From positions 16,558 through 80,557 of the forward strand of contig NZ_CADCJB010000001.1 of NCBI RefSeq assembly GCF_902801725.1: a stretch of DNA of 64,000 nucleotides, written 5' to 3'. Positions 53,501-62,755 of the stretch are shown here, one piece after another. The translations under genes and the position numbers were made by a program. The notes beneath the pieces were generated by a model. It saw only the letters and a program-made list of their open reading frames with translations, had not been told where the DNA came from and made no database searches. The number at the start of each line of letters is the position of its first letter. Within the stretch, counting starts at the first letter, position 1. The stretch comes from an uncultured Methanobrevibacter sp. (lineage in GTDB: Archaea; Methanobacteriota; Methanobacteria; Methanobacteriales; Methanobacteriaceae).

Positions 53501-54460
53501 ATGGATAATATTAAGGTTAGTGTTATAGTACCCGTTTTCAATAATTCAGAGTATATAGGTACAACACTTGATTCAATAATTTCTCAAGATTTTGATGGCT
53601 ATGAGATTATAGTAATCGATGACGGGTCAACTGACGACAGTCTGAAAATAGTAACTGATAAGCTAAAGACGGCTGATATTCCAAATACTATTATTCATCA
53701 GGAAAATCAGGGAGTTAGCGGTGCTAGAAATAAAGGAATTGAAGTTTCCCATGGTGATTATTTGGTTTTTGTCGATGCCGATGATTATATCACACCAAAT
53801 CATTTATCATGCTTATATAATGGCGAAACCGACTTCAGTCTAATACAACTGGTCAAAAAAGATGGCGACATTACTTCCAGTCCTCATGTCTATCAGCAGG
53901 AGGATATTTCAGCTAAAGAATTCATTGAAATGGAACTTAAAATGCAGATTCCGTTTAATTTCGTACAGCTGATGTATAAATCCGACATAATCAAGAACAA
54001 TTCAATTAAATTTTCCAGAGATTACATTTATGGTGAAGACACATATTTTGCGCTGATGGCATTGGGCTTTGGTGATAGAATAGCTATTTCCAACGAGGTA
54101 ACCTATTATTATATCCAGCATCCGAAATCAGCAATCAGAACATCAGAGTTCAGACGCTTTGACATTGTAAGCGTATTTGAAGAGCTGGCTGATTTTTATA
54201 AAAAGATTGGATTGGATGATTTGTCTGATTTGATAACTACATCCAGGATTCCCCGGGCCATATTTGGAAACATGAATTATTTTTTCTATAATTCATATGA
54301 TTTTGATGAAGTGATTGAGAAGATGAAAGAGCTGGACCTGTTTACAAAATTGTCCAAATTTGAAGGGGACAGCAAATTTAAGCTTAAAATTAGATTATTT
54401 TTATTAAACCCTAAAATATATTATAAAGTGTGGAAAAGATTAAAAAATTCGATTGATTAG
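53501..54460 (+). CDS. Glycosyltransferase family 2, protein 1 of 3
   Basis: A 319-residue cytosolic GT-A enzyme: VSVIVPVFNNSEYIGTTLDSI, VIDDGSTDDS, NQGVSGARNKGIEVS and FVDADDYITPNHL (the DxD motif is DAD), with a catalytic-type YGEDTYFAL loop. The C-terminal 100 residues are helical. The start at 53501 follows GGTAGGT; the preceding stop is two bases away. Donor and acceptor are not deducible; CDP- or UDP-sugar use is usual. Confidence 0.88.
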   Translation: MDNIKVSVIVPVFNNSEYIGTTLDSIISQDFDGYEIIVIDDGSTDDSLKIVTDKLKTADIPNTIIHQENQGVSGARNKGIEVSHGDYLVFVDADDYITPNHLSCLYNGETDFSLIQLVKKDGDITSSPHVYQQEDISAKEFIEMELKMQIPFNFVQLMYKSDIIKNNSIKFSRDYIYGEDTYFALMALGFGDRIAISNEVTYYYIQHPKSAIRTSEFRRFDIVSVFEELADFYKKIGLDDLSDLITTSRIPRAIFGNMNYFFYNSYDFDEVIEKMKELDLFTKLSKFEGDSKFKLKIRLFLLNPKIYYKVWKRLKNSID

Positions 54461-54461
54461 C

Positions 54462-55421
54462 ATGAAGGTTTCTGTAGTAACTCCAAATTACAATGGAGAA
54501 AAGTTCCTGAAAACATTTTTTGACTCTCTTAATGAGGATAGTGAACTTATAGGGGAGTTGATTATAATTGATAATGGCTCAACAGATAAGAGCAAAGAGT
54601 ATATTGAAAATTATTCTTTCAGATTTCCTGTCAATCTAATCGAAAACAGTAAAAATGTAGGTTTTGCCCCTGCAGTAAATCAGGGCATAAATCAGGCAAA
54701 ATATGATTATATATTCTCAATCAACAACGACACTAAGGTCAAAAAAGGATCCATTAAGGCATTGGCGGATTTGATTTCATCCTCTGAAGATATTTTTTCT
54801 GTTCAGGCAAAAATGCTTCAATTCAACAATAAGGAACTGATTGATGATGCAGGTGATGAGTACAATTTGCTTGCATGGACTAAAAAAACAGGAGAAAACC
54901 ACAAGTCAATCGAATATTGTGAAGTTAAAGAGATATTTTCCAGCTGTGCGGGGGCGGCAATGTATAGAAAGTCAATCCTTAACGAAATTGGAATGTTCGA
55001 CGATAACTTTTTCGCATACATGGAAGATGTGGACTTGGCCATCAGATCAAAAATAAATGGTTATGTCAATTTGCTGTGTCCTCAGGCCATTGTATATCAT
55101 GTTGGAAGCGCTACAAGCGGAAGCAGATACAATGAGTTCAAGGTAAGGCTGGCAGCACGCAATAACGTTTGGGTTGTTTACAAAAATCTCCCCATTCCCC
55201 TAAAAATCATTAACTTCATTTTTCTGTTCATTGGTTTTTTAATCAAATACATCTTCTTTTTGAAAAAGGGTTTCGGCTCAACTTATCTGGCCGGAATTAA
55301 AGAGGGTCTGAATACAAGAGGTAAGATAGGCAAAGTAAAATTCAGTTCCCGAAATACAAAAAACTATTTTAAAATCGAGTACAGATTAATTATTAACACA
55401 TTTAAATTTTTAAAAAAATAG
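54462..55421 (+). CDS. Glycosyltransferase family 2, protein 2 of 3 (rhamnosyltransferase-like)
   Basis: A 319-residue GT2 enzyme with VSVVTPNYNGEKFL, IIDNGSTDKS, NSKNVGFAPAVNQGI, FSINNDTKVKKGS and the acceptor loop FFAYMEDVDLAIR. The IDNGSTD/NVGFA/EDVDL combination is typical of rhamnosyltransferases that use dTDP-rhamnose, in keeping with the nearby rml genes. A C-terminal hydrophobic segment (IINFIFLFIGFLIKYIFF) ties it to the membrane. It starts one base after the previous stop. Confidence 0.88.
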   Translation: MKVSVVTPNYNGEKFLKTFFDSLNEDSELIGELIIIDNGSTDKSKEYIENYSFRFPVNLIENSKNVGFAPAVNQGINQAKYDYIFSINNDTKVKKGSIKALADLISSSEDIFSVQAKMLQFNNKELIDDAGDEYNLLAWTKKTGENHKSIEYCEVKEIFSSCAGAAMYRKSILNEIGMFDDNFFAYMEDVDLAIRSKINGYVNLLCPQAIVYHVGSATSGSRYNEFKVRLAARNNVWVVYKNLPIPLKIINFIFLFIGFLIKYIFFLKKGFGSTYLAGIKEGLNTRGKIGKVKFSSRNTKNYFKIEYRLIINTFKFLKK

Positions 55422-55434
55422 ATGGTTGAGTTTT

Positions 55435-56292
55435 ATGGACCTTTCTGTTGTGATTGTAAATTACCAAACATTCGAATTAACCAGGAATACTGTAAATTCC
55501 ATTTTAAAATACGATTATCCTTTCAGCTATGAAATTCTTGTGGTTGATAATGCATCCGGCGACGACAGCCTATCCAAGCTTCAGGATTACTTTGGGGATA
55601 AGGTGGAATTTATCGCATCACCAAGCAATTCAGGATTTGCTGCTGGAAACAACCTGGCTTTAAGTGTTGCAAAGGGTGAGTATGTTCTCCTTTTGAATTC
55701 GGATACTATTGTTTGGGAAAATGCCCTGGAGGACATTTATAATTATATGGAATCCCACTCTGATGTTGGGGCATCCGGCTGCAGGGTTCTTCTGGAAAAT
55801 GGTGATTTGGACAAGGCATGCAAAAGGACTTTTCCGAATGTCAAGAACTCATTTTTTAGACTGTTTCATATTCCAAACAAAAGCAAGGATGACAATTACA
55901 ATTTGGATAATCTGCCCGATGATGAGGTTTATGAAATTGACTGTCTGACCGGTGCGTTCATGTTCATTCGAAAAGATGCCCTTGACGAGATTGGTTTTTT
56001 GGATGAAACCTTTTTCATGTATGGTGAGGATATTGACCTGTGTTTCAGAATAAAGGAGGCAGGATGGAAAATTGTCTATTACGGAAAATCAAAAATTACT
56101 CATCTCAAGGGAGCTAGCAGTAAAAAACAAAAATCTAAATTAATATATGAATTTTACAGGGCAATGTATATATATTATAAGAAACATCATGCCAGCGAAT
56201 CTTTTTTCTTAACAAATATTGTTGTGTACATTGGAATTTTTGTTTTATGCGTTTTAAAACTATTTTTAAATTTGTTTAAAAAGAAAAGTTAA
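55435..56292 (+). CDS. Glycosyltransferase family 2, protein 3 of 3 (rhamnosyltransferase-like)
   Basis: A 285-residue GT2 enzyme: SVVIVNYQTFELTRNTVNSI, VDNASGDDS, SNSGFAAGNNLALSVA, LLLNSDTIV, CLTGAFMFIRKDAL and FFMYGEDIDLCFRIKEAGW. This motif set matches the WbbL-type rhamnosyltransferase group. A C-terminal hydrophobic segment (FLTNIVVYIGIFVLCVLKLFL) anchors it. The start at 55435 follows GGTTGAGTTTT. Together with protein 2 it is the likely user of dTDP-rhamnose. Confidence 0.88.
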   Translation: MDLSVVIVNYQTFELTRNTVNSILKYDYPFSYEILVVDNASGDDSLSKLQDYFGDKVEFIASPSNSGFAAGNNLALSVAKGEYVLLLNSDTIVWENALEDIYNYMESHSDVGASGCRVLLENGDLDKACKRTFPNVKNSFFRLFHIPNKSKDDNYNLDNLPDDEVYEIDCLTGAFMFIRKDALDEIGFLDETFFMYGEDIDLCFRIKEAGWKIVYYGKSKITHLKGASSKKQKSKLIYEFYRAMYIYYKKHHASESFFLTNIVVYIGIFVLCVLKLFLNLFKKKS

Positions 56293-56343
56293 ATAATATA
56301 TCATACCTAATAATATAATAACACTAGTTTTTTGGTTGTTATT

Positions 56344-57747
56344 ATGATAAAGGAAAATCAAAGATTATTGAATATCATTTTAGTTTTAATCGATGTATTG
56401 GTCATCGTCATTTCATTATGGTCTTCAATATGGTTAAGATTTGAAACAACTTTATTTGGCCCGATTGGAGGGCATTTGGGTTATGATATCTATATTATTT
56501 TCATGTTAGTCGTTATCATTCCTGTCTATATTATTCTTTATTTCGCTTTTGGCTTGTATAAGCCTAGAAGAACCTATAAGAATATATTTTCTGAAGCGAC
56601 ACAAATTATCAAAGTAAATATCGTAGCGTTTTTTGCATTTGTTTCTATTCTGTTTATCATCAATGAACCGAACTTTTCAAGAATAATGCTAATGTTGCTT
56701 GTAACCATTGCAACATTTTTAGCGATTATAGAGCGTTTCATTATCAGAAGCGTTTTAATTAACATGAGAATCAACAACAAGAACCTAAAGCATATTCTCA
56801 TCGTTGGTGACAATGATTTGGCATTTACCTTTGCCCATAAAATAAAAGAGAATCCCTACCTTGGATTTTCAATCGGCGGAATTTTGGGAAGGCCGGAGCA
56901 TGTGGGTAAAACGGTTAATGGAGTCAAGTTTATAGGCTCTTTTAAGGATCTTGATAAAATTCTCGAAAAGCACAGGTTTGACCGGGTTGTTTTGGCAATT
57001 CCATTAAAATATTATTACCGTATTAATGAACTAGTGGAAAGCTGTGAAAAGGTCGGAATTAAGGCAGAAATCATTCCTGATTATATTAGATATTTCCCAG
57101 CGCAACCATCCGTAGACATGATTGAGGATATACCGATTATCAATATTCGTTATGTTCCTTTGGATGATGACTTTAATAAATTTATAAAAGGACTGAGTGA
57201 TTATGTAATTGCACTGATAGCTATTATCATAACATCACCGATTATGTTGATTACCGCAGTCGCCGTCAAGCTGACATCTCGAGGACCAATAATATTTAAG
57301 CAAGAGAGAATAGGTCATAACTCTAAGCCGTTCATGATGTATAAGTTCAGAAGTATGAAAGTTCAGGATCCAAGGCTGGAAAAATCTGAATGGACTACAA
57401 AGGATGACCCTAGAAAAACATTGGTCGGAGATTTTATAAGAAGAACAAGCATTGATGAATTGCCTCAATTTTTCAATGTTCTAAAAGGTGACATGAGTGT
57501 TGTTGGCCCAAGACCTGAAAGGCCATATTTTGTTAAACAGTTCAAAGAATCAATTCCAAAATACATGGTCAAACATCAAGTCAAACCAGGTTTGACCGGA
57601 TGGGCTCAAATTCATGGATGTCGTGGAGACACTTCCATTAAAAAACGTATAGATTATGACATTGAGTATGTAGAGAACTGGCATATGGGTTTAGACTTAG
57701 GAATAATGATTAAGACAGTATTGAAGAAAAATCCTAATGCATATTAA
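56344..57747 (+). CDS. Polyprenyl-phosphate sugar-1-phosphate transferase (initiating transferase)
   Basis: A 467-residue enzyme of the WcaJ/WbaP type that places the first sugar phosphate on the lipid carrier. The N-terminus has four membrane helices (to about 130), followed by a CoA-binding-like Rossmann domain (HILIVGDNDLAFTFAHKI) and a re-entrant helix near 285-310. The catalytic block has GPIIFKQERIGHNSKPFMMYKFRSM, RRTSIDELPQFFNVLKGDMS, VVGPRPERP and VKPGLTGWAQIHG. This is bacterial-style; in archaea the lipid would be dolichyl-type. It closes the polysaccharide operon. Confidence 0.93.
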   Translation: MIKENQRLLNIILVLIDVLVIVISLWSSIWLRFETTLFGPIGGHLGYDIYIIFMLVVIIPVYIILYFAFGLYKPRRTYKNIFSEATQIIKVNIVAFFAFVSILFIINEPNFSRIMLMLLVTIATFLAIIERFIIRSVLINMRINNKNLKHILIVGDNDLAFTFAHKIKENPYLGFSIGGILGRPEHVGKTVNGVKFIGSFKDLDKILEKHRFDRVVLAIPLKYYYRINELVESCEKVGIKAEIIPDYIRYFPAQPSVDMIEDIPIINIRYVPLDDDFNKFIKGLSDYVIALIAIIITSPIMLITAVAVKLTSRGPIIFKQERIGHNSKPFMMYKFRSMKVQDPRLEKSEWTTKDDPRKTLVGDFIRRTSIDELPQFFNVLKGDMSVVGPRPERPYFVKQFKESIPKYMVKHQVKPGLTGWAQIHGCRGDTSIKKRIDYDIEYVENWHMGLDLGIMIKTVLKKNPNAY

Positions 57748-57760
57748 TTTTTTTTCACAT
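57748..57760 (+). terminator. T-run terminator after the sugar transferase gene
   Basis: An eight-T tract directly follows the stop codon region of the last polysaccharide gene, suitable for archaeal termination. Confidence 0.45.
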
Positions 57761-57847
57761 TTTCACATACGTGTATTTCGACAAAATTTATTATGAAATT
57801 TTCAGTAATAGTGATAGTGATTACTTTTCAAATGCTCTCTCTAATAC

Positions 57848-57858
57848 TTTATATACAG
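57848..57858 (+). promoter_or_regulatory. TATA box of the rpa gene
   Basis: CTTTATATAC lies about 50 bases before the rpa start. It would start transcription near 57880 and leave a short leader with GAGGGG. Confidence 0.6.
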
Positions 57859-57902
57859 ACTAGTTATAAAATAATAATTAACTTTTCTATGAGGGGTTTG
57901 GT

Positions 57903-60530
57903 ATGCAAGAAGAAATTTTAAAATTATACGAAAAAATTCAAGATAAACTTTCACAAGAAGAGTTTTTAGCAGAAATGGATCAAATCAGTAAAACCAACTT
58001 CAAAGATGTTCCATTTGTCGATGAAGTAAATTTAGCACGTGAAGTACTGAAAAATCATGGCATAACTGACTTTGAAGATATTCCTGCAGAAACTGAATCA
58101 AGTGATGATGAAGAATCCGACAATGAAACAGGTTTTGTAATGACTGAAGATCTTTTGGAAAAATACGAAAAGGTAAAAGATAAAATAACTCAGGAAGAAT
58201 TTCTTGCCAGAATGGAGGAATTCAAAAAACAGGAATCTGCAAATCCTTTCATGAACGATTCAGGTTTTGCTGACATGGTTGTCGGTGAATTAATTGACGA
58301 AGAGGTTGAAGTAGTATCAGAAAAACCTGAATTTGCCGTAAATACAATTAGCGAACTTGAAAAGGGCAGAAAAGAAGCTACTATAGAAGGAAGAGTTATA
58401 TCAATATCCAATAAAAGGTCATTCAAAACTCGTAAAGGTGGCAAAGGTGAAGTATGCAACGTGGAATTGCAGGACAACACTGGAACTATGAGAACAGTCT
58501 TCTGGACTCAAAACATGCCTCTTTTAAAGAAATTCAATGAAGGAGACATTATTCAAATTAAAGGTGTCGATATTAAGGACGGCTATTCCGGACTGGAAGC
58601 TAACTTAAGGCCAAGGTCATCCGTTATCAAATTGGAAGAAAATCCGTCAAAATTCCCAGTTTACAAAGAGGAAATCACTGACATTGCTGACATTCAACCG
58701 GATACTAAAGTAAACATTATTGCAAGGATTGTTAGAATTCCAACTGTAAGAAGCTATGAAAAAAATGGAAAAGAAGGGAAGGTTGCATCAATTGATTTAC
58801 AGGATGCTTCCGGAAAAATCACCTATACTTTATGGAATAAAAATGTTGAATTAATCGATGAATTGAAACTTGAAGACGGAGATACCGTAAAAATCCTTTC
58901 CGCCCAGTCACGTGAAAGAACAAACAGGGACGGCATATCCGAAATTTCATTAAGCCATTGGGATGGAAGAATTATCAAAGGTGACTTTGATGTTCCTGAA
59001 ATTGAACTTGAATTCACTCCAATTGGTGATTTAAACGAAGGAACCGACCTGTCAATCAAAGGTGTTGTCGTAAGGATTCAGGATATAAGGAAGTTCATTA
59101 GAAAAACCGACAATACTGAAGGAAAATTAAGAAACTTTGATGTAGGTGATGCATCAGGATCTATCAGAGTAACAGTCTGGGGTGACGATACAGATTTGCC
59201 AATCAATAAAGGTGATATTGTTAAAATTATTGGCGGTGATGTTCGTTTTGATGAATACACTCAAAGTGGATACTCAATGAACACTAACTTTAATACTCAA
59301 ATTACTATCAATCCTGAAAATTTATCTGTTGAAGAAGTTGAAGAATTTGAAAGGTTAAGGGAACAATTAAGACCTACTCCTATTGGAAACATTGGTGAAA
59401 TCGATGATGATGGAATTGAAATCGATATTATTGGTAGATTCCTTTCAATCAATGATGTTAATGAATTCCAAAGGGATGATGGTTCTGTTGGAACTGTTCG
59501 TTCAGCTATTTTTGCAGATGAATCTGGAAAAGTACAATTGTCCTTATGGAATGAACGTGCTGAAGAAGAATATGAAGTGGGAGACGCATACCAAATTGAA
59601 AATGCTAGAACTAGACTTGGAATGTATGATGTTGATTTAAACATCGGAGGAAGTTCTAGACTTATTAAATTATCCGAAGAACAAGCTTCCGCAATGTTTA
59701 TTCCAGAATTGTCCACATTGGAAAAAGCACTTTATGACTATAAGAAAATCTCTGATGTGGATGAGGATGACACAGATATCATTCTTGTCGCTAGAGTGAT
59801 TGAATTAAATGACATTCGTAATTTCGATAGGGATAATGGAGACACAGGCAGCGTTAGGAATATAGAGGTAGCTGATGATACAGGTTCAATAAGAGTTGTA
59901 TTATGGAATGAAGATGCTGAAATGGATTTGGAAGTTGGAATGCCAATAAAATTACAAAATCCACGCATTACATTAGGTATAGACAACCGTGTTGAAGCAG
60001 TTGTTGGCAGAGGAACTACAGTTTTAGAACCATCAGAATCTGAACTGAATAACTTACCAACTTATGATGAATTAAAAGAAGCGATTTATGTTCCAAAAAC
60101 TATTGAAGCACTATTGGAAGATGATACCAATATTCGTGTCACCGGTAGGATAATTGATGTAAGCACTGACAAGAATGTTCTTAAAAAATGTCCTAACTGC
60201 AGATCAAATGTAGAATCAACTATTGAAGAAAATGTCTGTGATAATTGTGGACATACATTTGATGAACCTAATTACACATTGATGGTACCTACCAGACTTG
60301 AAGATGATACTGGTGAAATTCAAGCTACATTTTTCGATAAATTAGCTGAAGAACTCATAGAAATGAAAAAAGAAGATGTCATAAATCTCGTTGAAGACGG
60401 ATTGGGCATTGAAGATAAACTTCAAGACTTGAACGGCTTAACAGTAGAAATTATTGCTAATGTAAGCTTTGATGAATATAATGAAGAAAGCAGGTTAAAT
60501 CCTAAAAAACTTATTTCAAAATATTATTAA
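57903..60530 (+). CDS. rpa: Replication protein A, single-chain form with several OB folds
   Basis: Single-stranded DNA-binding protein, 875 residues. Two related helical motifs open the chain (LKLYEKIQDKLSQEEFLAEM and LLEKYEKVKDKITQEEFLARM). Then come OB folds, recognisable by the repeat DxSGxxRVxxW: five clear copies (DNTGTMRTVFW, DASGKITYTLW, DASGSIRVTVW, DESGKVQLSLW, DDTGSIRVVLW) and a sixth C-terminal one (DDTGEIQATFF) carrying a C4 zinc finger (CPNCRSN ... CDNCGHTF). It protects ssDNA in replication and repair. radA follows after 24 bases. Confidence 0.94.
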   Translation: MQEEILKLYEKIQDKLSQEEFLAEMDQISKTNFKDVPFVDEVNLAREVLKNHGITDFEDIPAETESSDDEESDNETGFVMTEDLLEKYEKVKDKITQEEFLARMEEFKKQESANPFMNDSGFADMVVGELIDEEVEVVSEKPEFAVNTISELEKGRKEATIEGRVISISNKRSFKTRKGGKGEVCNVELQDNTGTMRTVFWTQNMPLLKKFNEGDIIQIKGVDIKDGYSGLEANLRPRSSVIKLEENPSKFPVYKEEITDIADIQPDTKVNIIARIVRIPTVRSYEKNGKEGKVASIDLQDASGKITYTLWNKNVELIDELKLEDGDTVKILSAQSRERTNRDGISEISLSHWDGRIIKGDFDVPEIELEFTPIGDLNEGTDLSIKGVVVRIQDIRKFIRKTDNTEGKLRNFDVGDASGSIRVTVWGDDTDLPINKGDIVKIIGGDVRFDEYTQSGYSMNTNFNTQITINPENLSVEEVEEFERLREQLRPTPIGNIGEIDDDGIEIDIIGRFLSINDVNEFQRDDGSVGTVRSAIFADESGKVQLSLWNERAEEEYEVGDAYQIENARTRLGMYDVDLNIGGSSRLIKLSEEQASAMFIPELSTLEKALYDYKKISDVDEDDTDIILVARVIELNDIRNFDRDNGDTGSVRNIEVADDTGSIRVVLWNEDAEMDLEVGMPIKLQNPRITLGIDNRVEAVVGRGTTVLEPSESELNNLPTYDELKEAIYVPKTIEALLEDDTNIRVTGRIIDVSTDKNVLKKCPNCRSNVESTIEENVCDNCGHTFDEPNYTLMVPTRLEDDTGEIQATFFDKLAEELIEMKKEDVINLVEDGLGIEDKLQDLNGLTVEIIANVSFDEYNEESRLNPKKLISKYY

Positions 60531-60554
60531 AATAACTAAAAAGGAATGATTATT

Positions 60555-61490
60555 ATGGTAGAATTAGCAGATTTGCCAGGTGTTGGTGAAAAAACAGCAG
60601 AAAAATTAAAAGATGCAGGTTTTGCTGATATGATGAGATTAGCTACAGCTACTCCAAAGGAATTGTCTGTAAAAGCAGAAATTGGAGAAGGTGTTGCTGA
60701 AAAAGTTATTGAAGCTGCACGTAGGGCTGAAAACATTACCTTTGAAACAGCTTTAGAAGTGGATGAAAGAAGAAAAGATGTAGGTCATATTACTGTTGGA
60801 AGCCAGGAATTCAATGATTTAATCGGTGGTGGAATTGAAACCCAGTCTATTACCGAAGTATTCGGTGAATTTGGATCCGGTAAAAGTCAGATTTCCCATG
60901 AATTGGCTGTTACTGTTCAATTACCTGAAGAACTTGGAGGACTTGATGGTGAATGTGTATTTGTAGATACTGAAAACACTTTCCGTCCTGAAAGGATTAG
61001 ACAAATCGCTGAAGGTTTTGAATTGGATAGTGAAGAAGTTTTAAGTAGAATTCATGTTGCTCGTGCATTTAATTCAGCTCACCAAATTTTAATGGTTGAT
61101 AAAATCAATGAACTTATTCAAAGCGGAAACAATGTTAGATTAGTAATTGTTGACTCATTGATGGCTCACTTCAGAGCAGAATACGTTGGAAGAGAATCTT
61201 TGGCTGTAAGGCAACAAAAATTAAATCAGCATTTGCACTCCCTTCAACAAATTGCTAACACTTATAATGTGGCTGTTTTCTTAACAAACCAAGTACAAGC
61301 TAAACCTGATTCATTCTTTGGAAGTCCTACAAAAGCTATTGGTGGACACGTTTTAGGACATGCTTCTACTTACAGAATTTGGCTTAAAAAAGGATTGGCC
61401 GGTAAAAGAATTGCTCGTTTAGTTGACAGTCCTCATTTGCCTGAAGGTGAATGTGTATTCAAAATTACTAGCGAAGGTATCGTTAGTTAA
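60555..61490 (+). CDS. radA: DNA repair and recombination protein RadA
   Basis: Archaeal RecA/Rad51 recombinase, 311 residues. An N-terminal helix-hairpin-helix domain ([17 protein letters not shown], 7-23) precedes the ATPase core: Walker A GEFGSGKS (104-111), Walker [12 protein letters not shown], and [11 protein letters not shown] with the L2 region. No intein is present, and the length is normal. The start at 60555 is used because AAGGAATGAT precedes it. It follows rpa closely, so the two recombination factors are probably co-expressed. Confidence 0.97.
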   Translation: MVELADLPGVGEKTAEKLKDAGFADMMRLATATPKELSVKAEIGEGVAEKVIEAARRAENITFETALEVDERRKDVGHITVGSQEFNDLIGGGIETQSITEVFGEFGSGKSQISHELAVTVQLPEELGGLDGECVFVDTENTFRPERIRQIAEGFELDSEEVLSRIHVARAFNSAHQILMVDKINELIQSGNNVRLVIVDSLMAHFRAEYVGRESLAVRQQKLNQHLHSLQQIANTYNVAVFLTNQVQAKPDSFFGSPTKAIGGHVLGHASTYRIWLKKGLAGKRIARLVDSPHLPEGECVFKITSEGIVS

Positions 61491-61520
61491 TTTTTCTTTT
61501 TCTTTTTTTTCAATTACTTT
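61491..61520 (+). terminator. T-run terminator after radA
   Basis: Three T-rich tracts interrupted by single C bases lie within 30 bases of the radA stop, a typical archaeal termination signal. Confidence 0.5.
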
Positions 61521-61548
61521 TTTATACTATAAAATTTAATTAATATTC

Positions 61549-62454
61549 ATGAATGAAATTGAAATTACTATTTTATCAATTATTTTAATGATTGGTGTTG
61601 GATATGTTCTTAAAAGGATAGATTTTCTATCTGAAAAGGATATTACTCCATTGAATAAAATTGTAATGACTATTTTATTGCCGTGTATGATTTTTTCTGC
61701 ACTGTACTCATCAGATTTATCATTGATTCCAAAATTAGGAATTTTACCTTTTGTTATTTTAGCTTCTTCATTCGTAACCGGAATTGTTTCATTTTTTATT
61801 TTGAAAAAGTTGGGCTTTGATGATAAGAAGTTATGGAGCGTTTTAGTAACTGTAATGATTGCTAATACTGCATTTATGGGATATCCAGTTAATTTAGGTA
61901 TTTTTGGTCATGAAGGATTTTTGAGGGCTATTTTTTGTGATATTGCAACAATGTGCATTTTTTTAATTTTATCATTTGTTCTGGTTTTAAAGTTCGGAGG
62001 AACCCTAAAAAAAGCTGTTCGAAAAATTGCTCTATTTCCTCCGTTATGGGCTATCATATTGGGTTTCGGTCTCAATGTTTTAAATGTTCCAATTGGACCT
62101 GTTTTAGACAATACTATTAATTATTTGGGAGACGGTGCCATTCCTTTAATAATGATCTCCTTGGGATTATCCATTGATTTAAGCGGTCTTTCCAGAAGCA
62201 AATCTATGATTGCATTTACTTCAGTAATGAAATTGTTCTTTTTTCCGTTGGTTGCATTTTGCATAGTCTCATTTTTGGGTCTTGTGGATTTGCAGTACAC
62301 AGTCACTGTTATTGAGGCGGCAATGCCATCTGGAATGCTGTCATTATTGCTTTCAATAACTTATAATTTGGACTATGAATTGACTTCAGATTGTATTTTA
62401 ATCAACACTGTAATCTCTTTGATTACACTTCCGATAATTATAATGATTTTATAG
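61549..62454 (+). CDS. AEC family transporter (auxin efflux carrier-like)
   Basis: A 301-residue membrane protein with ten predicted helices in two inverted halves, as in bacterial malonate/organic acid AEC carriers. Landmarks are EITILSIILMIGVGYVLKRI, LNKIVMTILLPCMIFSAL, TAFMGYPVNLGIFG, IPLIMISLGLSIDLSG and EAAMPSGMLSLLLS. The substrate is probably an organic acid or similar anion. No ribosome-binding site is seen; TTTTATACT about 25 bases upstream suggests a leaderless mRNA. It is a single-gene transcript between radA and hdrA. Confidence 0.88.
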   Translation: MNEIEITILSIILMIGVGYVLKRIDFLSEKDITPLNKIVMTILLPCMIFSALYSSDLSLIPKLGILPFVILASSFVTGIVSFFILKKLGFDDKKLWSVLVTVMIANTAFMGYPVNLGIFGHEGFLRAIFCDIATMCIFLILSFVLVLKFGGTLKKAVRKIALFPPLWAIILGFGLNVLNVPIGPVLDNTINYLGDGAIPLIMISLGLSIDLSGLSRSKSMIAFTSVMKLFFFPLVAFCIVSFLGLVDLQYTVTVIEAAMPSGMLSLLLSITYNLDYELTSDCILINTVISLITLPIIIMIL

Positions 62455-62755
62455 CTGAAAATTTGAAATTTTATCCTAATCTAAATTTTTTATTTTTTCT
62501 ATAACTGATTAAAATGATTTCTTTTCGTTTAAATAGATTTATTTATTATTATTTTAACTCTTAATCTATTTCATAAATCTTTTCATATCATCATATATAA
62601 ACTTTACTCTACAATTTCTATAGAAAGCTTTATAAGTGTGTATTTACTACATTAGTATATCTAATACTATGTAAAATTTTACTACTTATTTTTAAAATTG
62701 CAATTTTTTATGTATATTAGATATTTTTCACGACTTGTACAAGGAGAAAAATAAA
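62455..62755 (+). promoter_or_regulatory. hdrA upstream region with promoter and possible leader fold
   Basis: 300 bases with no gene. TATA-like stretches CATATATAAAC (62592-62602) and CTTTATAAG (62628-62636) could drive hdrA. ATATCTAATA at 62657-62666 can pair with TATTAGATAT at 62715-62724, enclosing about 48 bases ahead of the AAGGAG site. The last element is a strong ribosome-binding site 9 bases before the ATG. Confidence 0.55.
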
